The notes beneath the pieces were generated by a model. It had not been told where the DNA came from. It ran no database searches and saw only the letters and a list, made by a program, of their open reading frames with translations. Positions 1 to 6,305 of a stretch of DNA of 7,948 nucleotides are shown piece by piece (the first letter of the stretch is position 1; every line of letters begins with the position of its first letter). Source of the DNA: Microbacteriaceae bacterium (GTDB taxonomy: Bacteria > Actinomycetota > Actinomycetes > Actinomycetales > Microbacteriaceae). The stretch covers positions 1 to 7,948 of the forward strand of contig CANGJO010000043.1 of assembly GCA_947454285.1 (NCBI GenBank). The letters are read 5' to 3'. The position numbers were made by a program, and so were the translations under genes.

Positions 1-1
1 C

Positions 2-505
2 GAAATGATTGCAGCAGTTGGTATTGATCTTGAAGCTGACAATCTTGATCTTTACGGTGGCGTTGGTTTGTTCACCGGAACCATCGCTGCAAAGTTTGGT
101 AAAGACTTGCGCATGACCACGGTTGAGTCATTCCGCACTGCAACTGAGGACGCAACTTTGAACCTTGCCGACTTGCCAAAGGTAAAAGCGGTTTGTTCAG
201 CAACCGAGCGCTTCTTAAACGAGCGCGTTGGCAACTTGGATAAGGGCGGCAAGGTTGCTAGCCCACGAAATTCAACTATCGTGCTTGACCCACCGCGCGC
301 TGGCGCAGGTGCCAAGGTGGTTGGCCAGTTGTTAGCTATTGCGCCGGCACACATTGTCTATGTTGCGTGTGACCCGGTTGCGCTTGCCCGCGACCTAAAG
401 CCGTTGCTTGCCGGTGGCTACGAGCTAAAGGCGCTGCGCGCGTTTGACCTGTTCCCACACACTCACCACGTTGAGGCCGTAGCCAGTTTGGTTCGAAAGG
501 CTTAA
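2..505 (+). CDS. TrmA/RlmD-family RNA (uracil-5-)-methyltransferase, C-terminal part
   Basis: This is the 3' end of a SAM-dependent enzyme that methylates C5 of a uridine in tRNA or 23S rRNA. The frame is open to the window edge, so the ATG at 5 is internal and the N-terminal TRAM/substrate part lies outside. Counting from that ATG, the SAM-binding motif LDLYGGVGLFTG is at residues 14-25, DPPRAG at 95-100, the nucleophilic Cys at 122 in YVACDP, and the catalytic-base Glu at about 157 in THHVE. In the family the Cys attacks C6 of uracil and the Glu removes the C5 proton; both residues are present. The visible part cannot separate TrmA from RlmC/RlmD-type substrates, nor show whether the Fe-S cysteines of RlmD exist. 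The stop is 2 nt before the response regulator start, so the genes probably share a transcript. Family assignment is sure; the target base is unknown. Confidence 0.93.
   Translation, partial: EMIAAVGIDLEADNLDLYGGVGLFTGTIAAKFGKDLRMTTVESFRTATEDATLNLADLPKVKAVCSATERFLNERVGNLDKGGKVASPRNSTIVLDPPRAGAGAKVVGQLLAIAPAHIVYVACDPVALARDLKPLLAGGYELKALRAFDLFPHTHHVEAVASLVRKA
496..500 (+). promoter_or_regulatory. Ribosome binding site for the response regulator
   Basis: AAAGG lies 7 nt before the ATG at 508 and inside the last codons of the methyltransferase gene. It supports that start and suggests translational coupling with the upstream gene. Confidence 0.6.
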
Positions 506-507
506 CC

Positions 508-1170
508 ATGCAGCTACGTGAACGCGATAAGCCAATCTGTGTTGCGATCGTTGATGATCACGATGCGATTCGCTTTGCGTTCAAGGCTGCCTGCGGTGAA
601 TTTGGTTTTGAGTTTTGCGATTCAGCCGGTTCGGTAACTGAGCTACTGGACAAAAATCCGGATATCCGCTGCGACGTTGTGGTGATGGATCTCTCGCTGG
701 CCGACGGTTCCATCGTTGCCGAAAATGTGACCAAGCTTTTGAAGACCGGTGCACAGGTAGTAATTTTTAGCATCGCCGACAAGCAGAATTTGGTTCGCGC
801 CGCGCTGAAGGCAGGTGCGGCAACCCTGGTGCCTAAGGCGCAGTCCATGGAAGATCTGGCATCTGCAATTCGTCTGGTGGCCGACGGCATCTATGTGAAT
901 ACCCTGCAAACAGCTGCTGCTATTGACTCAGATACTGAGTTCAAAACAGCAAATCTTTCACCGCGTGAACGAGAGGTGCTGAGTCTTTATGCATCTGGCT
1001 TTGCACTTAAGCAGGTTGCCACCGAATTGAACATAAAGATTTCCACCGCCAAGGAACACATCGACCGCGTGCGCGCCAAGTACTCTGTGCTGGGTCGCCC
1101 GGCTTCAACTAAGACTGAACTTTTGGTTCGCGCGATCGAGGATGGAATTCTCGAAGAGAGTTCGTTGTAA
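508..1170 (+). CDS. LuxR/NarL-type two-component response regulator
   Basis: This 220-aa cytoplasmic transcription factor has a receiver domain at residues 10-130 and a LuxR-type helix-turn-helix at about 149-214. In the receiver the acidic pair is D16-D17 (VDDHD), the predicted phosphoacceptor is D61 (VVMDLSLADG), the switch Ser is S88 and the conserved Lys is K110 (VPKA). The full phosphorylation set is therefore intact. The DNA-binding domain opens with LSPREREVLSLYASG, the usual LuxR signature, and continues with a recognition-helix region around STAKEHIDRVRAKY. The cognate partner is presumably the histidine kinase that follows, whose ATG overlaps this stop by one base (TAATG). Target genes cannot be read from the sequence; autoregulation is possible but the operon promoter is outside the window. 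The start is supported by an AAAGG ribosome binding site. Confidence 0.95.
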   Translation: MQLRERDKPICVAIVDDHDAIRFAFKAACGEFGFEFCDSAGSVTELLDKNPDIRCDVVVMDLSLADGSIVAENVTKLLKTGAQVVIFSIADKQNLVRAALKAGAATLVPKAQSMEDLASAIRLVADGIYVNTLQTAAAIDSDTEFKTANLSPREREVLSLYASGFALKQVATELNIKISTAKEHIDRVRAKYSVLGRPASTKTELLVRAIEDGILEESSL

Positions 1171-2363
1171 TGTTGCGCATTCAGCGCGTTGAGCCCAACA
1201 AAACTTTGGCTCTATCTAGAGTCAACTCATTGCTGGAGCGCGTTTTCAGTGTGGCCGCATCTTTAATTGGCCTACAGACTTTCACCAACGCACTGACTCA
1301 ATACAGCGAACATGTTCTTCACCCATTCTGGTTTTGGTTGAACTTTGCCCTGTTAGGTGGCGCACACCTTTCAATTGTTTACCTAGTGTGGATTCACGGC
1401 GACGGCCGACTTGGATTTATTGCCCTCACTGTGAGCACGTTGTTTTCCATAATCACATGGACCTTCCAGCTGGGGGACGGTTCACTTCGCGTGGGCGAGC
1501 AACCTTGGATTTGGTGGTCCGTGGGTGTTGCGGGCATCAGTGCAGTTGGCGGGTTTGGTGTTTTCCTATCGGGTTTCTTCTTGGTCATTCTTCCGGCGAT
1601 GTGGTTCTTCCTTCAGATTTCGGATATTGGTATACCGGTATCACCGCTGCTGGCACTGCAGGACGCCAGCTTTTCATTTTTGTTTAGCTCTGTGCTTGCC
1701 GGATTTGTTTGGGTGCTGCGCTATGAGTCATCAAAAGTAGACGAGGCAAACCAGAAAGCAAACATTGCTGCAATCGATCTAGCCCGCGCCGATGCAATTT
1801 TGCGAGAGCGTGATCGCGTAGATGCGTTGGTGCATGACTCGGTGCTGACCACGTTGTTGGTCGCGGCGAAGGCAGAGGACCAGTCCGCGCAAAGGCACGC
1901 CCAAGAACTTGCCGAAACGGCGATCCAGAAGTTAATTACTGCCGATACCCTTCTAAACACCGATGAATCAATCTCAGTCAGCTCACTCTTTAGTGCGCTT
2001 GAGGTTGCGATTCAGCGACAGTCAGAAGTTGTTTCAGTTGAAATTGAAGGCTCGACTGATCACCTGGTGCCGGGCGAGGTAGCCGACGCGGTTGCCGAGT
2101 CAACCCTGCAGGCGTTGGCGAATGCCCTTAATCACGCGGGCGCGAATGCCACCGTGCAGGTGTTCTTGAAAGGGACTGCAAAGGGATTCAAGATTGTGGT
2201 CAAAGACAACGGCCGCGGCTTTAGGCCATCACGCGTGCCTAAGAATCGCGTGGGCTTGAAGCTGTCAATCATTGGTCGCGTACAGGCAGTAGGCGGCAAG
2301 GTTTTCATTGATTCCAAAATTGGAATCGGTACCAACGTAATCATTGAATGGAGTGCAGCGTGA
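1170..2363 (+). CDS. Membrane sensor histidine kinase (HisKA_3-like) with six predicted TM helices
   Basis: This 397-aa protein would sense a signal, autophosphorylate and pass phosphate to the upstream response regulator. Residues 1-20 are polar. About six hydrophobic segments follow near 22-42, 52-75, 81-99, 113-130, 131-150 and 164-184, with no sizeable extracytoplasmic domain, so sensing is probably within the membrane. A charged coiled-coil linker (187-215) leads to the dimerisation/phosphotransfer helix with H222 in RVDALVHDSVLTTLL. The HATPase domain shows an N-box-like LQALANALNHAG (N318, N321), a G1 box DNGRGF (346-351), RVGLKLSIIGR (360-370) and a final glycine box GIGTN (385-389). 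All catalytic elements are therefore present. It overlaps the response regulator by 1 nt and the next gene by 4 nt, assuming the GTG start there. The signal is unknown. Confidence 0.93.
   Translation: MLRIQRVEPNKTLALSRVNSLLERVFSVAASLIGLQTFTNALTQYSEHVLHPFWFWLNFALLGGAHLSIVYLVWIHGDGRLGFIALTVSTLFSIITWTFQLGDGSLRVGEQPWIWWSVGVAGISAVGGFGVFLSGFFLVILPAMWFFLQISDIGIPVSPLLALQDASFSFLFSSVLAGFVWVLRYESSKVDEANQKANIAAIDLARADAILRERDRVDALVHDSVLTTLLVAAKAEDQSAQRHAQELAETAIQKLITADTLLNTDESISVSSLFSALEVAIQRQSEVVSVEIEGSTDHLVPGEVADAVAESTLQALANALNHAGANATVQVFLKGTAKGFKIVVKDNGRGFRPSRVPKNRVGLKLSIIGRVQAVGGKVFIDSKIGIGTNVIIEWSAA
2350..2353 (+). promoter_or_regulatory. Ribosome binding site deciding a GTG start
   Basis: GGAG sits 6 nt before the GTG at 2360 and inside the kinase's last codons. 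The in-frame ATG at 2348 has no such sequence before it, so the GTG, overlapping the kinase stop as GTGA, is the better start. Confidence 0.6.
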
Positions 2364-3325
2364 TTCGCATTCCTAGATGGCTTGTGGCTATTCTTGGTCT
2401 CCTGTTTGGGCTGCTTCACGCGGGTCTTGGGTTTGCTTCTCTAAATTCCTATAAAGACCCAGCCCTAGCAATTACGTCGATTTTGATCTACATTTTGGCA
2501 ATCGTTGCGTCCATGGTTTTCTATCGGGGGCCAGACTTACCAATGCCGCAAGCAATCTTCAATCTTGCGGTGGCAGCACTTGTTCCGTTGCTGACCAACT
2601 ACAACCTGGATCCTAAAACTGCCGACATGTATTCAACTTGGTATGTAGTTGGCATCGCAACCTTGATGGCAACCACCGCGGTTCGCCAACAGAAATTCAT
2701 TGCTTGGCTTGGCACCGCAATTCTGGTGACTCAGGTAATTTCTTGGGCCGGGTTTAGTGCCGGAATTCAGATGGGTCTAATCGGCGCGCTGATGTTGGTT
2801 TTTTCTGGCCACACCATTTCTGTTGGTTTGCGAAACGCGTACCGCGACACCATGGCCTTCACAAAATTGGCACTCGACACCCAAACGGAAAAAGTTGTTA
2901 ACGCAGCTGCCAGCGAAGAGCGCCGAGCTCGCCTAGACAGCGCGCTAAGGGGAGCGCTGCCAATGTTGAACATCATTAAGAGCAGTCACGGCAAGTTATC
3001 TGAAGATCAAAAACAAGAGGCGCGTCTTCTTGAAGCATCGCTTCGTGATGAGATTCGTGGCCGCGGTCTGATGACCAATTCAATTCGTGACGAAGTGAAG
3101 GGTGCCCGCTTGCGCGGCGTTGAAGTTGTTTTGCTTGATGAGGGTGGCCTGGATCAACTTACTCAAAATCATCGAAATGAAATTCTTGTTCAAGTCGCAG
3201 AAGCAATTGCCGGTGTGAAAGAGGGACGAATTACTTTGCGTGCGCCGGCAGACGAGGCCTGGAGAGTGACCTTGGTTGCCACCCGTGCGGGTGTAGCCAA
3301 ACCAGATTTGTGGTTGAAGTTCTAA
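2360..3325 (+). CDS. Six-TM membrane protein with degenerate histidine-kinase core (probable pseudokinase)
   Basis: This 321-aa protein (counted from the GTG) has no function I can name from the sequence alone. Hydrophobic segments lie near residues 7-28, 34-55, 62-80, 92-107, 112-130 and 134-153, followed by a charged cytoplasmic region. RARLDSALRGALPML (189-203) lines up without gaps with the kinase's RDRVDALVHDSVLTT, placing R197 where the kinase has H222 and G198 where it has D223. Further on, GVEVVLLDEGG (253-263), a helix at about 271-286 and two strands (289-295, 301-307) resemble the start of a HATPase fold. The N-box Asn falls on A282, and the protein ends where G1 would begin, with no G2. 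It should thus neither bind ATP like a kinase nor autophosphorylate. Tight coupling to the kinase suggests an accessory or regulatory subunit; that role is inferred. An ATG at 2348 would add four residues. Confidence 0.85.
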   Translation: MIRIPRWLVAILGLLFGLLHAGLGFASLNSYKDPALAITSILIYILAIVASMVFYRGPDLPMPQAIFNLAVAALVPLLTNYNLDPKTADMYSTWYVVGIATLMATTAVRQQKFIAWLGTAILVTQVISWAGFSAGIQMGLIGALMLVFSGHTISVGLRNAYRDTMAFTKLALDTQTEKVVNAAASEERRARLDSALRGALPMLNIIKSSHGKLSEDQKQEARLLEASLRDEIRGRGLMTNSIRDEVKGARLRGVEVVLLDEGGLDQLTQNHRNEILVQVAEAIAGVKEGRITLRAPADEAWRVTLVATRAGVAKPDLWLKF

Positions 3326-3350
3326 CCAGACAAAAAGTCCAGTTAAAAGA

Positions 3351-3378
3351 AAAGAGCGGCTCTCGCGAGCCGCCTTTT
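3351..3378. terminator. Probable bidirectional Rho-independent terminator
   Basis: A 7-bp GC-rich stem, GCGGCTC (3356-3362) with GAGCCGC (3367-3373), closes a TCGC loop. It is flanked by AAAG on the left and CTTTT on the right, which can pair to extend the stem past one mismatch. The U-run is short on the + strand. On the - strand CTCTTTTCTTTT follows the stem, which is better. It lies 25 nt after the stop of the membrane protein and downstream of accE on the other strand, as expected between convergent operons. Confidence 0.75.
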
Positions 3379-3415
3379 CAGTCCCCAATCAGGATTTCGC
3401 CTGACCCCAGATCTA

Positions 3416-3483
3416 ATCGCCATTCCCCTTATCGGCGATAAAACCTTCGCTTTCCAGTATGAGTGTTAGCGAATAGGGGATGG
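3416..3483. other. Overlapping inverted repeats in the convergent intergenic region
   Basis: Three pairings are visible. ATCGCC (3416-3421) can pair with GGCGAT (3434-3439). CCAT plus CCCCT (3420-3423, 3425-3429) can pair with AGGGGATGG (3475-3483) around one bulged T. TTCGCT (3446-3451) pairs with AGCGAA (3468-3473) inside the second. The first two share bases 3420-3421 and exclude each other. A smaller hairpin, TCAGG/CCTGA (3389-3404), lies to the left. No coding region is seen in the 209-bp gap. The repeats may be terminator-associated 3' UTR structure, or a small RNA; the sequence does not decide. Confidence 0.45.
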
Positions 3484-3494
3484 TTCAAAACTGC

Positions 3495-3512
3495 GTCCCC
3501 TCTTAGGGGGAC
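3495..3512 (-). terminator. Candidate terminator hairpin after accE
   Basis: GTCCCC (3495-3500) and GGGGAC (3507-3512) form a 6-bp stem with a 6-nt loop, 22 nt past the accE stop. On the - strand it is followed by GCAGTTTTG, so the T-run is short and displaced. It could be a weak terminator backed up by the stronger one at 3351-3378, or simply an mRNA 3' end stabiliser. Confidence 0.4.
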
Positions 3513-3534
3513 ATTTGATAACGGTTATAAATAC

Positions 3535-3765
3535 TTAGTTCAAGCCGCTTCTGTAGGCACCGCGCCACTGGCCAGGTCCCGGGTTAATCGAGTTGCGCAA
3601 TTGCGAGGCATTGCGTGACCAAGATGATTTGAGAGGGCGCTCGTAACCAGAGCTGCTGGCGGCTTCTTCGGCATGGGCGGCCTCGAGCACGGCAATTACC
3701 GTGGCTAATTCCTCTGGCGTTGGTGCGCCAGAAACAACCTGCAGTGATTCGCTAAATTCAGTCAT
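3535..3765 (-). CDS. accE: Acyl-CoA carboxylase epsilon subunit
   Basis: This 76-aa protein matches the small actinobacterial epsilon subunit that binds and stabilises the carboxyltransferase complex. No catalytic residues are expected. The family pattern is visible: a strand then PTPEELA and a helix (VVSGAPTPEELATVIAVL, residues 10-27), a low-complexity Ala/Ser/Glu linker, then a C-terminal tryptophan-containing tail PGPGQWRGAYRSG (62-74). Length and the location just downstream of the beta subunit (29-nt gap, same strand) are typical. The ribosome binding site is weak (GGA close to the ATG), so translation may depend partly on the accD gene upstream. Epsilon subunits diverge strongly, so the call rests on the two motifs plus context. 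Confidence 0.85.
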   Translation of the reverse strand: MTEFSESLQVVSGAPTPEELATVIAVLEAAHAEEAASSSGYERPLKSSWSRNASQLRNSINPGPGQWRGAYRSGLN

Positions 3766-3794
3766 CGTTCCGTGTCTATTTTGTTTGGGCCGAT

Positions 3795-5414
3795 TTACAG
3801 CGGAATGTTTCCGTGCTTCTTAGGTGGCAAGTTTGAGCGCTTGGTGCGAAGCGCGCGCATTGCCTTGATCACCTGGATGCGAGTCGCGCTTGGCTCGATG
3901 ATGCCATCAAGCTCGCCGCGCTCTGCTGCCAAGAATGGTGAAGCAACGTTATAGGTGTACTCGGCGGCCAGCTTTGAGCGAACCGCAGCCACATCCATGC
4001 CTGCTTCCTCTGCCTTCTTGATTTGATCGCGGAACAAAATGTTCACTGCACCCTGACCACCCATTACAGCGATCTCGGCGGTTGGCCAAGCAAGGTTGAT
4101 ATCTGCACCAAGCTGCTTTGAGCCCATAACGATGTATGCGCCTCCGTAAGCCTTGCGAGTGATCACGGTTACCAGTGGCACGGTAGCTTCTGCGTATGCG
4201 TAAAGCAACTTGGCTCCACGACGAATCACACCGGCCCACTCTTGATCGGTGCCCGGTAGGTAACCAGGTACGTCAACCAAAGTAAGAATTGGAATTGAGA
4301 ACGCGTCACAGAAGCGCACGAAGCGTGCAGCTTTTTCACCGGCCTCAATGTTTAGTGTTCCCGCCATCTGCTGTGGCTGGTTGGCAACGATACCAACGCT
4401 GCGACCATCAACGCGTGCGAAACCAATCAAGATGTTTGGTGCGAACAGCGGCTGCACCTCAAGGAATTCGCCACCGTCAACGATGCCCTCGATCACGGTC
4501 TTCATGTCGTAAGGCTGGTTTGGTGAGTCCGGAATGATGGTGTTCAGTTTTTCGTCGGCATCGGTGATTTCAAGTTCACCCTCTGGCGCGTACTGAACGG
4601 TTTCAGAAAGATTATTTTCTGGCAGGTAGCTAAGCAGTGCGCGTGCGTAGTCGATTGCATCAGCTTCGTCGTCGGCTAGGTAGTGAGCGACACCAGAGCG
4701 CTCGTTGTGCGCACGTGCTCCACCAAGTTCTTCCATGCCGACGTCTTCGCCGGTAACAGTCTTGATAACGTCTGGTCCGGTAACGAACATGTTTGAAGTC
4801 TTGTCGACCATGATTACGAAGTCGGTAAGTGCTGGTGAGTAAACCGCACCACCGGCAGCCGGGCCCATGATCAATGAGATCTGTGGAATTACACCAGAGG
4901 CCATTGTGTTGCGCTTAAAGATTTCGCCGTACTTACCAAGAGCGATAACACCCTCTTGAATACGTGCGCCTCCCGAGTCAAGAATTCCAATGATTGGAAC
5001 GCCGGTTGCGATTGCAAGATCCATGACCTTGATGATTTTGTTTCCGGCAGCTTCACCAAGTGAGCCACCAAAGATTGTGAAGTCCTGTGAGAACAGAGCA
5101 ACCTGACGACCGTGAATCGTGCCAACACCGGTGACCACTGCGTCACCGTAAGGGCGATTCTTGTCCATGCCAAAAGCAGTTGATCGGTGTCGAACGTATT
5201 CGTCGATCTCAACGAATGAACCCGGGTCAAGCAGCATCTCGATACGCTCGCGTGCGGTGTTCTTGCCCTTGGCGTGCTGCTTGGCGATTGCGGTTTCGCC
5301 GGCTGCGGTCACTGCTTCGTGATAGCGCTGACGAAGGTCCTCTAGCTTGCCCTTAGTGGTGGCAATGTCAGGGTTCAAACGGATTGCCTGCGTGAAAGTG
5401 TTCTCAAAGGTCAT
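3795..5414 (-). CDS. accD: Acyl-CoA (propionyl-/acetyl-CoA) carboxylase beta subunit, carboxyltransferase
   Basis: This 539-aa cytosolic subunit transfers the carboxyl group from carboxybiotin on the alpha subunit to acetyl-CoA, propionyl-CoA or longer acyl-CoAs, giving malonyl- or methylmalonyl-CoA for lipid synthesis. Both crotonase-like halves are complete. The N half has GKNTARERIEMLLDPGSF (50-67), DFTIFGGSLGEA (111-122), SGGARIQEG (147-155) and the oxyanion-hole segment GPAAGGAVYSP (184-194). The C half has DVPGYLPGTDQEW (381-393), RRGAKLLYAYAEATVP (398-413), RKAYGGAYIVMGSK (420-433) and a terminal KKHGNIPL. Length is normal for actinobacterial AccD5/PccB-type proteins. I chose the ATG at 5414; a GTG three codons upstream (5423) is possible. 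It heads an operon with accE and faces the biotin ligase gene. Which acyl-CoA it prefers is not settled here. Confidence 0.95.
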   Translation of the reverse strand: MTFENTFTQAIRLNPDIATTKGKLEDLRQRYHEAVTAAGETAIAKQHAKGKNTARERIEMLLDPGSFVEIDEYVRHRSTAFGMDKNRPYGDAVVTGVGTIHGRQVALFSQDFTIFGGSLGEAAGNKIIKVMDLAIATGVPIIGILDSGGARIQEGVIALGKYGEIFKRNTMASGVIPQISLIMGPAAGGAVYSPALTDFVIMVDKTSNMFVTGPDVIKTVTGEDVGMEELGGARAHNERSGVAHYLADDEADAIDYARALLSYLPENNLSETVQYAPEGELEITDADEKLNTIIPDSPNQPYDMKTVIEGIVDGGEFLEVQPLFAPNILIGFARVDGRSVGIVANQPQQMAGTLNIEAGEKAARFVRFCDAFSIPILTLVDVPGYLPGTDQEWAGVIRRGAKLLYAYAEATVPLVTVITRKAYGGAYIVMGSKQLGADINLAWPTAEIAVMGGQGAVNILFRDQIKKAEEAGMDVAAVRSKLAAEYTYNVASPFLAAERGELDGIIEPSATRIQVIKAMRALRTKRSNLPPKKHGNIPL

Positions 5415-5421
5415 GGACTTC

Positions 5422-5427
5422 ACTTTA
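5422..5427 (-). promoter_or_regulatory. Candidate -10 element of accD (possibly leaderless)
   Basis: On the - strand TAAAGT fits the actinobacterial TANNNT -10 pattern and ends 7 nt before the accD ATG at 5414. Transcription would then begin at or beside the start codon. No convincing -35 box (AAGGAA lies at about the right distance) and no strong Shine-Dalgarno sequence is seen. This is inference from spacing only. Confidence 0.35.
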
Positions 5428-5452
5428 CCCAGTGAAAAGCACCATTCCTTTG

Positions 5453-5483
5453 GCAGTTTGCTACTGCGAATCGCAAAATCTGC
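5453..5483. promoter_or_regulatory. Imperfect dyad in the divergent accD/birA region, possible operator
   Basis: The core TGCGA-A-TCGCA (5465-5475) is an odd-centred palindrome. An alternative, longer pairing joins GCAGTTTGC (5453-5461) with GCAAA-AT-CTGC (5473-5483) across a 2-nt bulge. The dyad lies upstream of the candidate accD promoter and overlaps the expected -35 zone of birA, so a bound protein could affect both. It does not resemble an operator that I can name. Confidence 0.35.
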
Positions 5484-5503
5484 TGTGTGAAACCTACAGA
5501 CAG

Positions 5504-5509
5504 TACCCT
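5504..5509 (+). promoter_or_regulatory. Candidate -10 element of birA (probable leaderless transcript)
   Basis: TACCCT fits TANNNT and is separated by 6 nt from the ATG at 5516. There is no Shine-Dalgarno-like sequence before that ATG, which fits a leaderless mRNA, common in actinobacteria. The -35 region is not recognisable. Confidence 0.4.
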
Positions 5510-5515
5510 TAGATC

Positions 5516-6301
5516 ATGGATTTCCCGAAAAGTAGCCGGATTGCCGCCCATTTTGAGTTTGTGGCAGAAACCGGCTCGACCAACGCTGATTTGATTGCCA
5601 ATACGGCCAACACCGATGATTTCAGCGTGCTGGTGGCTGGGTTTCAATCGGCCGGGCGTGGTCGTGCCGGGCGCGACTGGTTGGCCCCTGCCGGTAGCTC
5701 GCTCTTTGTATCGGTGTTGTTGAAGCCGGCTGGCGTTGCCGCAACTAATTTTTCTTGGTTGCCGTTGTTGGCGGGATTGGCGATGACCAAGACTGTAGCC
5801 GCGCTGATTCCAGATGCACCGGTGGGGTTGAAGTGGCCAAACGATGTGTTGGTTGGCGAAAAGAAAATTTCTGGCGTGCTGAGTGAGCTGATTGGCGACT
5901 TGAGCGGCGTAGTAATAGGTGCGGGTTTGAATGTGCGCCAAGACAAAGCGGAGTTGCCGATCGAAAACGCAACATCTTTGAAGCTTGAGGGCGCTCAGGC
6001 GCTAGAGCTTGATGATGTGTTGGCAATTTATTTGGAAAACCTTCGCGGATTATATGAGCCGTGGGTGGCCGCCGGCGGAAGTGCCGTGGCAAGTGGATTG
6101 CGCAATCAGGTTATTGATGCCTGCGTGACTTTGGATCGTGCGGGCACTAATCGAGTGCGTGCGATTTTGCCTGGAGATGAAGAGCTTGTTGGTGCGGCAG
6201 TTGGCATCGACGATACCGGCAGATTGATTTTGCAACCGGATGCTCAGAAAGACGTTGTCGCTGTGGCTGCCGGAGATATTGTGCACCTGCGACACAATTA
6301 A
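5516..6301 (+). CDS. birA: Biotin-[acyl-CoA carboxylase] ligase, non-DNA-binding type
   Basis: This 261-aa cytosolic enzyme makes biotinyl-5'-AMP from biotin and ATP and attaches biotin to the conserved lysine of the carboxylase alpha subunit. Motifs in order are ETGSTNAD (18-25), the adenylate-binding loop AGRGRAGRDW (46-55), KWPNDVLV (106-113), KISGVLSE (117-124) and GAGLNV (135-140). A small C-terminal SH3-like domain (about 205-261) ends GDIVHLRH. The catalytic domain starts at residue 1 with no N-terminal winged helix, so it is a monofunctional ligase rather than an E. coli BirA-type repressor. It is divergent from accD-accE, linking cofactor attachment with the enzyme that needs it. The PH-domain gene follows after 4 nt. 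Confidence 0.95.
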   Translation: MDFPKSSRIAAHFEFVAETGSTNADLIANTANTDDFSVLVAGFQSAGRGRAGRDWLAPAGSSLFVSVLLKPAGVAATNFSWLPLLAGLAMTKTVAALIPDAPVGLKWPNDVLVGEKKISGVLSELIGDLSGVVIGAGLNVRQDKAELPIENATSLKLEGAQALELDDVLAIYLENLRGLYEPWVAAGGSAVASGLRNQVIDACVTLDRAGTNRVRAILPGDEELVGAAVGIDDTGRLILQPDAQKDVVAVAAGDIVHLRHN

Positions 6302-6305
6302 CTAG

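Noticed and set aside
2348..2362. ATG at 2348 as the start of the pseudokinase gene
   Set aside because: No ribosome binding site precedes it, while GGAG lies 6 nt before the in-frame GTG at 2360, which also gives the common GTGA overlap with the kinase stop.
3389..3404. TCAGG-ATTTCG-CCTGA hairpin as part of a tRNA T arm or an attachment site
   Set aside because: The loop lacks the TTCRA pattern, no acceptor or anticodon arms flank it, and no integrase or direct repeat is nearby.
3515..3532. TTGATA and TATAAA near 3515-3531 as a promoter on the + strand
   Set aside because: The two hexamers are only 5 nt apart, and any transcript would run antisense into accE with no gene behind it; it is more likely AT-rich 3' UTR of accE.
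3772..3954. Open frame on the + strand opposite the 3' end of accD
   Set aside because: It lies almost wholly within the reverse complement of the highly conserved accD gene, has no recognisable domain and looks like a shadow frame; the same holds for the long frames opposite birA and purK and in the second frame of the kinase gene.
5415..5423. GTG at 5423 as the accD start
   Set aside because: The ATG three codons later fits the usual N-terminus as well and sits at the right distance from a -10-like hexamer; neither has a strong ribosome binding site, so the GTG remains possible.
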